Shown here: positions 26,190 through 33,441 of the stretch, in pieces
Layout: the number at the start of each line of letters is the position of its first letter
Numbering within the stretch: position 1 is the first letter of the stretch
Assembly: GCF_023264895.1 (NCBI RefSeq)
Contig: NZ_JAHFUY010000033.1
Coordinates: forward strand, 1-45,738
Reading direction: 5' to 3'
Length of the DNA stretch: 45,738 bases
DNA from: Herbiconiux sp.
GTDB taxonomy: Bacteria > Actinomycetota > Actinomycetes > Actinomycetales > Microbacteriaceae
Translations under genes and position numbers: made by a program
Notes under the pieces: model-generated
What the model was told of the DNA's origin: nothing
The model's database searches: none
The model's input: only the letters and a program-made list of their open reading frames with translations

Positions 26190-27077
26190 TCACGGGCGCA
26201 CGACCAATCCGGCTCGATGGTGTCGCCCTGCCCACCGATGCTCTCCACGTGCCACGAGCCCCCGTACGACGTCGAGCACCAGCTCCGGCTCGAACATCAC
26301 TTGCGCGTAGCTGAGCCGCAGCACGAGGTAGCCGCGTTCCACGAGCGCGAGATCCCGCCGCTTGTCGTCGGCGAACGACCGCGCGTCGGAGTGCCACTCA
26401 CGCCCGTCCGTCTCGATGACGAGCCGCTCACCCACCACGAGGTCGACCCGCCCCACGCCGCTGATCCTCACCTGAAGCTGTACGCCGATCCCGACCGAGC
26501 GCAGCAGCAACCGCACGTGGGTCTCCAGCCCGGATTCGGCTCGAGGGTCCGCGCGGTCGAGGAGTGAGGCGTAGCGCACAGGAAGGCCTCGCAACACTTC
26601 TTCGAGCCGGCGCCGGGAGGAGAGCCCCAGATGGAGCACGGAGTCGAGAGTCGCCACCGCGTCTCGCGACGACTGGCAGACCGTCGCATGCGCCACAGCC
26701 CATTCGGTGGAGTCGACGCCCCCGACAGCGGGTGCGAGCTCGGAGAGCGGATGCGAGCGATGCAGCACGAGGCTCGGCGACGGGCCCGGCAGGTGCGCGT
26801 AGCGCCGAACCCGGACATGCCTCCGCGCATCCGGACTCGCCCAGACACCTCGGGCTTCAAGCGCAGACACGCAGCTGAGCGTGCCACCGGCACGAACCGC
26901 CTCCAGAGCACCCGGCGGCGCTCCGCTTGGCAGCGCGACCCACCCGTGGCGCACACGGATGAGCGAGCCCACCCGCACGCTGCGGGACACCTCAGCTGCG
27001 GGTACGCCCTGAAGTGCGAGCTCCCGGCACGACGCCACGCCGCCGAGGCCGGCGACGAGAGCGGCTGCGGATGACAT
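26190..27077 (-). CDS. DUF559 (Vsr-like) endonuclease-domain protein with AbiEi-like N-terminus
   Basis: A 295-aa protein. Residues ~1-50 (LGGVASCRELALQGV...RVRHGWVALP) look like the winged-helix start of type IV AbiEi-like antitoxin-domain proteins. The C-terminal ~115 residues match DUF559, a PD-(D/E)XK/Vsr-like nuclease fold: ESGLETHVR (181-189), VDLVVGERLVIETDGREWH (211-229, Asp212, Glu222, Asp224, His229) and DDKRRDLAL (237-245). All presumed catalytic residues are present. ATG 27077 is chosen over an upstream start that would run up to element C; GTGGGGGG precedes it. No AbiEii-like toxin is adjacent. The role is unknown; a nuclease acting on the flanking palindromes is one hypothesis. 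Confidence 0.82.
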   Translation of the reverse strand: MSSAAALVAGLGGVASCRELALQGVPAAEVSRSVRVGSLIRVRHGWVALPSGAPPGALEAVRAGGTLSCVSALEARGVWASPDARRHVRVRRYAHLPGPSPSLVLHRSHPLSELAPAVGGVDSTEWAVAHATVCQSSRDAVATLDSVLHLGLSSRRRLEEVLRGLPVRYASLLDRADPRAESGLETHVRLLLRSVGIGVQLQVRISGVGRVDLVVGERLVIETDGREWHSDARSFADDKRRDLALVERGYLVLRLSYAQVMFEPELVLDVVRGLVARGEHRWAGRHHRAGLVVRP

Positions 27078-27177
27078 GCCCCCCACGTTGCCCCACGGCT
27101 CGGCGACTCGGTCACCGTGCAGCAGATCAGTGGAACGCCCGCCTCCGATCGCTCGATGTGCAGGAGTGGATGGCACC

Positions 27178-27250
27178 GTTCAGAAACGCAAACGTCGCGG
27201 CATCCGTGCCCTCAAGGAGGGCGGATACCGCGACGTTTGCGCTTCTGAAC
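27178..27250. repeat. 73-bp palindromic element C
   Basis: The arms match at 31 of 33 positions plus a 2-nt bulge around loop CAAGG (27213-27217). The outer part GTTCAGAA...CGCAAACGTCGCGG is shared with B; the inner stem ATCC..GCCCT / AGGGCGGAT is different from B but self-complementary. It lies 100 bp upstream of the DUF559 start and 9 bp after the sufT stop, so it may also end the suf transcript. Confidence 0.9.
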
Positions 27251-27259
27251 GAGCGAGCG

Positions 27260-27589
27260 TCAGATGGAGAAGCCGAGGGCGCGCATCATGTCGCGGCCGT
27301 CGTCGGTGATCTTCTCGGGCCCCCACGGCGGCATCCACACCCAGTTGATGCGGAACTGGTCGACGACGCCGTCGAGCGCCTCCGCCGTCTGCTCCTCGAG
27401 CACGTCGGTGAGCGGGCAGCCGGCCGACGTCAGCGTCATGCTGATGACGAGCGCGTCCTGCTCCGCATCCCAGCCGAGGTCGTAGATGAGGCCCAGGTCG
27501 ACGATGTTCACGCCGAGCTCCGGGTCCATGACGTCTTTGAGCGCTTCCTCGATCTGGTCGTAGCGCGTCGGTTCGAGTGTCGTGACCAT
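27260..27589 (-). CDS. sufT: SufT-like DUF59/MIP18 Fe-S assembly factor
   Basis: A 109-aa protein of the metal-sulfur cluster assembly (DUF59) family: MDPELGVNIVDLGLIYD (21-37) and SAGCPLTD with conserved Cys58. It helps mature Fe-S proteins, working with the SUF scaffold. It is the last gene of the suf operon; its ATG (27589) is 4 nt after the sufC stop. sufS and sufU, which often sit between sufC and sufT in actinobacteria, are not present here. Element C follows 9 bp after the stop. Confidence 0.92.
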   Translation of the reverse strand: MVTTLEPTRYDQIEEALKDVMDPELGVNIVDLGLIYDLGWDAEQDALVISMTLTSAGCPLTDVLEEQTAEALDGVVDQFRINWVWMPPWGPEKITDDGRDMMRALGFSI

Positions 27590-27593
27590 TTCG

Positions 27594-28358
27594 TTATTCT
27601 ACGTTCGCGCCGGTGAGAAAGCGATCGTAGCCTTCGTTCTCGAGCCGCACGGCGAGCTCGGGCCCGCCCTGCTCGGCCACGCGGCCGGCCACGAACACGT
27701 GCACGAAGTCGGGCTTCACGTAGCGCAGGATGCGGTTGTAGTGCGTGATGAGCAGCACACCGAGCCCGGTGGTCTCCTTGGCACGGTTGACGCCCTCGGA
27801 CACGATCTTCAGCGCATCCACGTCGAGCCCGGAGTCGGTCTCGTCGAGCACCGCGAACTTGGGCTTCAGCAGCTCGAGCTGCAGGATCTCGTGGCGCTTC
27901 TTCTCGCCGCCCGAGAAGCCCTCGTTGACGTTGCGCTCCCGGAAGGTCCTGTCCATGCGGAGGGCCGTCATGGAGGAGTCGAGGTCCTTGATCCAGCTGC
28001 GGATGGGAGGGGCCTCGCCGTCGAGCGCGGTCTTCGCGGTGCGGAGGAAGTTCGACACCGAGACGCCGGGGATCTCGACCGGGTACTGCATCGCGAGGAA
28101 GAGGCCGGCGCGAGCGCGCTCGTCGACCGACTTGTCGAGCATCTCCTCGCCGTCGAGCTGCACGGAGCCGCCCGTGACCTGGTACTTGGGGTGCCCGGCG
28201 ATCGCGTAGGCGAGCGTCGACTTGCCGGAGCCGTTCGGGCCCATGATGGCGTGGGTCTCGCCCTCGCCGATCGTGAGGTCGACGCCGCGCAGGATCTGCT
28301 TGGTCCCCTGCTCGGTCTCGACGCTCACGTGGAGGTCTTCGATCTTCAGAACAGACAT
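27594..28358 (-). CDS. sufC: Fe-S cluster assembly ATPase SufC
   Basis: A 254-aa ABC ATPase with Walker A GPNGSGKST (40-48), signature FSGGEKKR and Walker B FAVLDETDSGLD, the DETDSGLD form being diagnostic of SufC. It forms SufBC2D and powers Fe-S cluster assembly in the cytoplasm. ATG 28358 is preferred to TTG 28367. It follows the ferredoxin stop by one base (TAG C ATG), so translation is coupled. Confidence 0.97.
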   Translation of the reverse strand: MSVLKIEDLHVSVETEQGTKQILRGVDLTIGEGETHAIMGPNGSGKSTLAYAIAGHPKYQVTGGSVQLDGEEMLDKSVDERARAGLFLAMQYPVEIPGVSVSNFLRTAKTALDGEAPPIRSWIKDLDSSMTALRMDRTFRERNVNEGFSGGEKKRHEILQLELLKPKFAVLDETDSGLDVDALKIVSEGVNRAKETTGLGVLLITHYNRILRYVKPDFVHVFVAGRVAEQGGPELAVRLENEGYDRFLTGANVE

Positions 28359-28359
28359 G

Positions 28360-28686
28360 CTAGTCAATCACTTTCGTCACGGTCGGGTCGATGTAGATGT
28401 CCCCGTCGATGATCTCGATCGAGAACACGGGGACGGGCTCGTAGGCCGGCAGCGTGAGCGGCTTGCCGGTCTCGAGCGAGAACTTGGAGCCGTGGGCCCA
28501 GCACTCGAGGGTGTCATCCTCCACGAAGCCCTCGGCGAGCGAGATGTCGCCGTGTGTGCAGGTGTCGCCGATGGCGTGGCACTCCCCCGCGCTGTCCTTC
28601 ACCAGGGCGATCGCGACGCCGCCCACCACGACGCGGAGCGCCTGGTTGACCGGCACGTCCTCGAACGCGCACACCTTCTCGGCCAC
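28360..28686 (-). CDS. Rieske-type 2Fe-2S ferredoxin in the suf operon
   Basis: A 108-aa Rieske protein with CTHG (43-46) and CWAHG (62-66), giving ligands Cys43, His45, Cys62 and His65. It resembles the non-heme iron oxygenase ferredoxin subunit. Its placement between sufD and sufC is seen in many actinobacteria and suggests an electron supply to Fe-S assembly, although the role is unproven. The start is GTG 28686, with 2 bp between it and the sufD stop; its stop is one base before sufC. Confidence 0.94.
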   Translation of the reverse strand: MAEKVCAFEDVPVNQALRVVVGGVAIALVKDSAGECHAIGDTCTHGDISLAEGFVEDDTLECWAHGSKFSLETGKPLTLPAYEPVPVFSIEIIDGDIYIDPTVTKVID

Positions 28687-28688
28687 GG

Positions 28689-29846
28689 CTACTGCACCAG
28701 CGCCGAGGCGCGCACGGCCTCGGCCTGCACGAGCTCGGCCTCGACGGCCGCGGAGAGCCGCTCCTCGAGGGCGGGCGAGCCGATCTCATTGATGATCTCG
28801 GCCAGGAAGCCGCGCACGACGAGACGACGCGCCTCCTCCTCGGAGATGCCGCGCGACTGCAGGTAGAAGAGCTGCTCGTCGTCGAACCGGCCGGTCGAGG
28901 AGGCGTGTCCGGCACCCTGGATGTTGCCGGTCTCGATCTCGAGGTTCGGGATGCTGTCGGCGCGCGTGCCCTCGGAGAGCACGAGGTTGCGGTTCTGCTC
29001 GTAGCTGTCGGTGCCGTCGGCGTGCGGGCCGATCAGCACGTCGCCCACCCAGACGGTGTGCGCGCCCTTGCCCTGCAGAGCGCCCTTGTAGTTCACCCGG
29101 CTGCGCGTGTTGGCGGCCTGGTGGTCGATGTACGGGCGCTGCTCGAAGTACTGACCCGCGTCGGCGAAGTACAGGCCGAACGAGTCGATCGAGGCGCCCT
29201 GCGACACGAGGTGCACCGAGGGGTTCACCCGCACGACCGAGCCGCCGAGCGACACGATCACGTGGCGGAGGTTCGCATCGCGGCCCACTCGCGCGAAGTG
29301 GGAGGAGAGGTGGAGTGCCTCGTCGTCCCATTCCTGCACGGTCACGACCGTGAGCTGGGCGTTGTCGCCCACCACGATCTCGACGTTCTCGGTGAGGTTC
29401 GCCGATCCGTGGTGCTCGAGGATGACGACGCCCTTGCTGTTCGGCGCCGCCTCGATCACCACGTGGGCTGCACGGGGCGTCGATCCGAAGCGGTCACGTC
29501 GCACCACGAGCTCGGCAGCGTCTTCACCGGTCACGGAGATGTGCAGCACCTTCTCCACGGCGGCCCAGGCGTTCGCCGCCGCCCTGTCCTCCGGCACGCC
29601 GGCGGTGCCGACGACCGGGGCGGAGGGTTCGATCCAGTCCACCGCGGTGCCTGCCGACTCCGAGTAGGTGAACGCCGTCGGCGATCCGTCGAGCGCACCC
29701 TCGGTGAGGTGTTTGACGCGAGCCAGCGGAATGAACTTCCACTCGAACTCGAGGCCGGTGACGGCCGGGAAGTCCGTGACGGAGGTGGAGGCGAGGCGCT
29801 CCGACCGGGTCTGGACGGGAACGAAAGCGGGTGAGGCGAGGGCCAT
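28689..29846 (-). CDS. sufD: Fe-S cluster assembly protein SufD
   Basis: A 385-aa SufB/SufD-family protein with an N-terminal helical part and a beta-helix core. The C-terminal signature runs RNLVLSEGTRADSIPNLEIE, GHASSTGRFDDEQLFYLQSRG and EEARRLVVRGF, with SufD-type His in GHASSTG. SufD pairs with SufB and SufC for cluster assembly and iron acquisition. ATG 29846 starts 2 bp after the sufB stop. The open frame continues upstream into sufB but not as a gene. Confidence 0.96.
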   Translation of the reverse strand: MALASPAFVPVQTRSERLASTSVTDFPAVTGLEFEWKFIPLARVKHLTEGALDGSPTAFTYSESAGTAVDWIEPSAPVVGTAGVPEDRAAANAWAAVEKVLHISVTGEDAAELVVRRDRFGSTPRAAHVVIEAAPNSKGVVILEHHGSANLTENVEIVVGDNAQLTVVTVQEWDDEALHLSSHFARVGRDANLRHVIVSLGGSVVRVNPSVHLVSQGASIDSFGLYFADAGQYFEQRPYIDHQAANTRSRVNYKGALQGKGAHTVWVGDVLIGPHADGTDSYEQNRNLVLSEGTRADSIPNLEIETGNIQGAGHASSTGRFDDEQLFYLQSRGISEEEARRLVVRGFLAEIINEIGSPALEERLSAAVEAELVQAEAVRASALVQ

Positions 29847-29848
29847 GT

Positions 29849-31267
29849 TCAGCCTACGGATCCTTCCATGCCCATCTCGATGAGCTTGTTGAGTTCGAGT
29901 GCGTACTCCATCGGCAGCTCCCGGGCGATCGGCTCGATGAAGCCGCGCACGATCATGGCCATCGCCTCGTCTTCGGGAAGACCGCGCGACATCAGGTAGA
30001 ACAGCTGCTCCTCGGAGACCTTCGAGACCGTGGCCTCGTGACCGAGCTGCACGTCGTCGACCCGGATGTCGATGGCCGGGTAGGTGTCCGAGCGCGAGAT
30101 GGTGTCGACCAGCAGGGCGTCGCAGCGCACGGTGTTGGCCGAGTGGTGCGCGTTCTCGGCGACCCGGATCTCGCCGCGGTAGCCCGCGCGCCCACCGCCT
30201 CGGGCGATCGACTTGGAGACGATCGAGGACTGCGTGTACGGAGCCATGTGGATCATCTTCGCGCCGGCATCCTGGTGCTGGCCGGGGCCCGCGAAGGCCA
30301 CCGAGAGCGTCTCGCCCTTGGCCCGCTCGCCCACGAGGTAGATCGAGGGGTACTTCATGGTGACCTTGGAGCCGATGTTGCCGTCGATCCACTCCATCGT
30401 CGCGCCCTCGTGGGCGATGGCCCGCTTGGTGACGAGGTTGTAGACGTTGTTCGACCAGTTCTGGATGGTCGTGTAGCGCACACGGGCGTTCTTCTTGACG
30501 ATGATCTCGACCACGGCGGAGTGCAGCGAGTCGCTCTTGTAGATCGGTGCCGTGCAGCCCTCGATGTAGTGCACGTACGAGCCCTCGTCGGCGATGATCA
30601 GCGTGCGCTCGAACTGACCCATGTTCTCCGTGTTGATGCGGAAGTAGGCCTGCAGCGGGATCTCGACGTGCACGCCGGGCGGCACGTAGACGAACGATCC
30701 GCCCGACCAGACGGCCGTGTTGAGCGCGGCGAACTTGTTGTCGCCCGAGGGGATGACAGTGCCGAAGTACTCGGTGAAGAACTCGGGGTGCTCGCGGAGC
30801 GCGGTGTCCGTGTCCATGAAGATGACGCCCTGGGCCTCGAGGTCTTCGCGGATCTGGTGGTAGACCACCTCGGACTCGTACTGCGCGGCCACGCCGGAGA
30901 CGAGGCGCTGGCGCTCCGCCTCGGGGATGCCGAGCTTCTCGTACGTGTTCTTGATGTCGTCGGGCAGGTCGTCCCAGGTCTGGGCCTGCTTCTCCGTGGA
31001 GCGCACGAAGTACTTGATGTTGTCGAAGTCGATGCCCGAGAGGTCGGCGCCCCAGGTGGGCATGGGCTTGCGGCCGAAGATCTGAAGGGCCTTGAGGCGC
31101 GTCTTCAGCATCCACTCCGGCTCGTTCTTGAGCTCCGAGATGTTCGACACCACGGCCTCGTTGATGCCGCGTTTGGCCGTGGCACCGGCGGTGTCGGAAT
31201 CGGACCAGCCGAATTCGTAGACTCCGAGGTTCTCGAGTTCCGGACGGTCGATGAGTACGTCAGACAT
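29849..31267 (-). CDS. sufB: Fe-S cluster assembly scaffold SufB
   Basis: A 472-aa scaffold protein. FIDTD-like [37 protein letters not shown] with the conserved Cys, and [21 protein letters not shown] are all SufB motifs. It opens the suf operon; AAGGGAGA lies before ATG 31267. A 130-bp gap separates it from ctaA upstream, likely holding the suf promoter. No SufR regulator gene is present in the window. Confidence 0.97.
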   Translation of the reverse strand: MSDVLIDRPELENLGVYEFGWSDSDTAGATAKRGINEAVVSNISELKNEPEWMLKTRLKALQIFGRKPMPTWGADLSGIDFDNIKYFVRSTEKQAQTWDDLPDDIKNTYEKLGIPEAERQRLVSGVAAQYESEVVYHQIREDLEAQGVIFMDTDTALREHPEFFTEYFGTVIPSGDNKFAALNTAVWSGGSFVYVPPGVHVEIPLQAYFRINTENMGQFERTLIIADEGSYVHYIEGCTAPIYKSDSLHSAVVEIIVKKNARVRYTTIQNWSNNVYNLVTKRAIAHEGATMEWIDGNIGSKVTMKYPSIYLVGERAKGETLSVAFAGPGQHQDAGAKMIHMAPYTQSSIVSKSIARGGGRAGYRGEIRVAENAHHSANTVRCDALLVDTISRSDTYPAIDIRVDDVQLGHEATVSKVSEEQLFYLMSRGLPEDEAMAMIVRGFIEPIARELPMEYALELNKLIEMGMEGSVG

Positions 31268-31364
31268 GACTGTCTCCCTTCCTTACTGTGCAACCTGGAG
31301 GAGGTCTCCGACATTCCATAGTCGCATCGAACTATCTGCCGATGCCGGGACTCTGTGCAGATGT

Positions 31365-31411
31365 CCGGACTAGGTGCGGATCGGGTGTCGGGCGGAACTA
31401 GGCGTGATGGG
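31365..31411. repeat. Imperfect direct repeat upstream of sufB
   Basis: CGGACTAGGTG (around 31368) and CGGAACTAGGCG (around 31393, overlapping the ctaA stop) are spaced 25 bp apart in the suf 5' region. They may be regulator sites. No match to a known SufR or IscR motif is claimed. Confidence 0.3.
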
Positions 31412-32363
31412 CGGGTTCCTGAGTCTTCATTGTATACGGCCCGGGAGCGCTGGGGGCCCAGAGATGCGGATGCACATCCAGCAGCACCCGGAGGACGCCC
31501 ACCCAGACCAGCGCCGAGCCGAGCAGGTGCAGCACGACCATCCACTCCGGGAGCTCTGTCAGCGCCTGCACCACGCCCAGCACGGCCTGCAGCACGACGA
31601 CCACCACGAAGGTGAGGGCGCGGCGGCGGGCGAGGGCTGCGCCGGGGATGCGGGCGACCGCTACGAGGAGCACGACCCCGAGCACGAGCACGAGCGTGCC
31701 GAGCACGCCGTGCGCGATGGCCACATGCTCCCAGACGAACGCCATCCGGGGCACGTCGGCGGAGTCGCCCGCGTGAGGGCCGGTGCCGGTCACGAGGGTG
31801 CCGACGACGATGAGCACGGCGGTGGCGGCCACGAGCACCCAGGCCAGGATGCCGACGGGGCGCGGGAAGACCGCCTCGGCGCCCTGCGCGCGGTGCGCCC
31901 GGTGCCAGGTGAGCGTGGTGGTCGTGAGCAGGGCGATCGCCATCAGGAAGTGCATGGCGACGACCCAGGGGTTGAGCTCGGTCAGCACGGTCACTCCCCC
32001 GGCGACAGCGTTCGCGACCACGAGCCAGAACTGCGACCAGGCGAGCCGCGTCATGCTCCGCACGCGGGGCTTCTGCAGGCGGGCCGCCACGATCGCCCAG
32101 CCGACGGCGGCGATCAGCACGCCGGTGAGGGCGCGGTTGGCGAACTCGATGAAGCCGTGGATGCCGAGCTCGGGGGTCGTGGTGAGCGATCCGTCGTCGC
32201 AGGCCGGCCAGGTGGGGCAGCCGAGGCCGGAACCGGTGACGCGCACGACGCCGCCGGTGATGATGATGAGGATGCTCACGACGAGCGCAGCCGTCGTGCC
32301 CCAGCGGAGGGCACGGGGCGAGAGGGTGACGCGGTCGGCGAGCCAGCTGAAGGGGGTCTGCAT
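31398..32363 (-). CDS. ctaA: Heme A synthase, COX15/CtaA family
   Basis: A 321-aa membrane protein with about eight helices. The conserved Cys pair of LGCPTWPAC (Cys49, Cys55) lies in the first external loop. Heme ligands are in GIHGFIEFANR (His69), VAMHFLMA, EHVAIAHGVLG and VLHLLGSALV. It oxidises heme O to heme A for cytochrome c oxidase. It lies 10 bp downstream of ctaB on the same strand, forming a heme A operon. Confidence 0.94.
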   Translation of the reverse strand: MQTPFSWLADRVTLSPRALRWGTTAALVVSILIIITGGVVRVTGSGLGCPTWPACDDGSLTTTPELGIHGFIEFANRALTGVLIAAVGWAIVAARLQKPRVRSMTRLAWSQFWLVVANAVAGGVTVLTELNPWVVAMHFLMAIALLTTTTLTWHRAHRAQGAEAVFPRPVGILAWVLVAATAVLIVVGTLVTGTGPHAGDSADVPRMAFVWEHVAIAHGVLGTLVLVLGVVLLVAVARIPGAALARRRALTFVVVVVLQAVLGVVQALTELPEWMVVLHLLGSALVWVGVLRVLLDVHPHLWAPSAPGPYTMKTQEPAHHA

Positions 32364-32373
32364 TCGGGACCCC

Positions 32374-33303
32374 TTACAGCGGGAGGATCGTGACCAGCGG
32401 GTCGATCGCGACCGCGAGGAAGATGAGCGTGAGGTAGGTGATCGAGCCGTGGAAGACGCGCATCGGCTTGATCGAGAGGTCGCGGATCGACCGGCTGTAC
32501 AGGCGGTGCGACTCGTAGAGGAACCACGCTCCCGCGATCACGGCGGTGGCCGAGTAGATGAGGCCCATGTGGCCGACCGGGATCAGCAGCAGCGAGCACG
32601 CCACCATGGCCCAGGCGTAGAGCACGATCTGGAGGCCCACGACGACCCGGCCGCGCACCACGGCGAGCATCGGCACCCCGGCGGTCTTGTAGTCGGCGCG
32701 GTACTTCATCGACAGCGGCCAGTAGTGCGGCGGGGTCCAGAGGAAGATGATGCCGAAGAGGATCAGCGCCTCCCACGACAGCGAGTTCGTGACGGCCGCC
32801 CAGCCGATCAGCACGGGCATGCAGCCAGCCGTGCCGCCCCAGACGATGTTCTGCGGGGTGCGGCGCTTTAGCACGAGCGTGTAGAGGAGCACGTAGATGA
32901 GGATCGCGACGAGCGAGAGCGAGGCGGCCAGCAGGTTGGTGAAGACGGCGAGCCAGGCGATCGAGATGACGCCGAGGGCCCAGGCGAAGACGAGCGCCTC
33001 GCGATCCGTGAGCACACCGGTGACGAGTGGACGCTTCGAGGTGCGGTCCATCACGCGGTCGATGTCGCGGTCGAAGTAGCAGTTGAACGCGCCGGCGCTG
33101 CCCGCGGAGAGCGCGCCGCCGATGAGCGTAGCGAAGACCAGCCAGAGGTTCGGGATGCCCTGCTGGGCCAGGATCATCACCGGGACGGTGGTCACCAGGA
33201 GGAGCTCGATCACCCGCGGTTTGGTCAGCGCGACATACGCCTTGACCTTCTCCATCGGGCTGATCCGCCGATGCTCGACCCGGCCGTCAACCGCTACGTC
33301 CAT
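32374..33303 (-). CDS. ctaB: Protoheme IX farnesyltransferase (heme O synthase)
   Basis: A 309-aa UbiA-superfamily membrane prenyltransferase with about nine helices. The Asp-rich site [19 protein letters not shown] (74-92) binds farnesyl diphosphate-Mg2+; KTAG and MLAVVRG follow in the second loop. It converts heme B to heme O, the substrate of ctaA directly downstream. GAGGAG precedes ATG 33303; reverse TAGACT at 33341-33346 is its -10. It diverges from tkt, the arrangement known from other actinobacteria. Confidence 0.96.
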   Translation of the reverse strand: MDVAVDGRVEHRRISPMEKVKAYVALTKPRVIELLLVTTVPVMILAQQGIPNLWLVFATLIGGALSAGSAGAFNCYFDRDIDRVMDRTSKRPLVTGVLTDREALVFAWALGVISIAWLAVFTNLLAASLSLVAILIYVLLYTLVLKRRTPQNIVWGGTAGCMPVLIGWAAVTNSLSWEALILFGIIFLWTPPHYWPLSMKYRADYKTAGVPMLAVVRGRVVVGLQIVLYAWAMVACSLLLIPVGHMGLIYSATAVIAGAWFLYESHRLYSRSIRDLSIKPMRVFHGSITYLTLIFLAVAIDPLVTILPL

Positions 33304-33340
33304 TACTCCTCATTACCTGCACAGAAAGATCCCGTGCACA

Positions 33341-33346
33341 AGTCTA
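33341..33346 (-). promoter_or_regulatory. -10 element TAGACT of ctaB-ctaA
   Basis: Reverse TAGACT predicts a start near 33334 and a leader of about 31 nt with AATGAGGAG before the ATG. Confidence 0.5.
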
Positions 33347-33379
33347 TTCGATCGAAGCGGCGGCCCCTGTCGGCGTCGA

Positions 33380-33385
33380 TATGAT
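33380..33385 (+). promoter_or_regulatory. -10 element TATGAT of the tkt operon
   Basis: TATGAT is a near-consensus -10; the expected start near 33392 gives a ~50-nt leader. A hairpin GCGGA/TCCGC (33390-33404) sits at its 5' end, and GAGAAGGG (33423-33430) precedes the GTG at 33442. Confidence 0.55.
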
Positions 33386-33441
33386 TGTCGCGGATCGGTT
33401 CCGCTTCTGAGGAGCCGCAATCGAGAAGGGTCCAACACCTC

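Larger units (their letters stand above)
26113..27250. mobile_element. Putative nuclease/palindrome cassette: DUF559 gene flanked by two 73-bp palindromes
   Basis: An 1138-bp segment is bounded by element B (26113-26185) and element C (27178-27250), each a near-perfect 73-bp inverted repeat sharing the core CGCAAACGTCGCGG. The outermost bases of the segment, GTTCAGA at 26113 and TCTGAAC at 27244, are a perfect 7-bp terminal inverted repeat. The only gene inside encodes a protein with a DUF559 nuclease domain. No target-site duplication was found. It sits between bioY and the suf operon. Calling it mobile is inference from architecture, similar in principle to REP-flanked RAYT genes; independent terminators are the main alternative. 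Confidence 0.5.

Noticed and set aside
26104-26200. Target-site duplication around the nuclease cassette
   Set aside because: Bases flanking 26113 and 27250 share no convincing direct repeat, so transposase-type insertion cannot be claimed.
23314-26397. Very long open frame (about 1,000 codons) on the reverse strand
   Set aside because: It is a frame-shifted shadow across SURF1, the ABC-F gene and bioY, rich in Arg, Ala and Gly with no domain. Long shadow frames are expected at this GC content.
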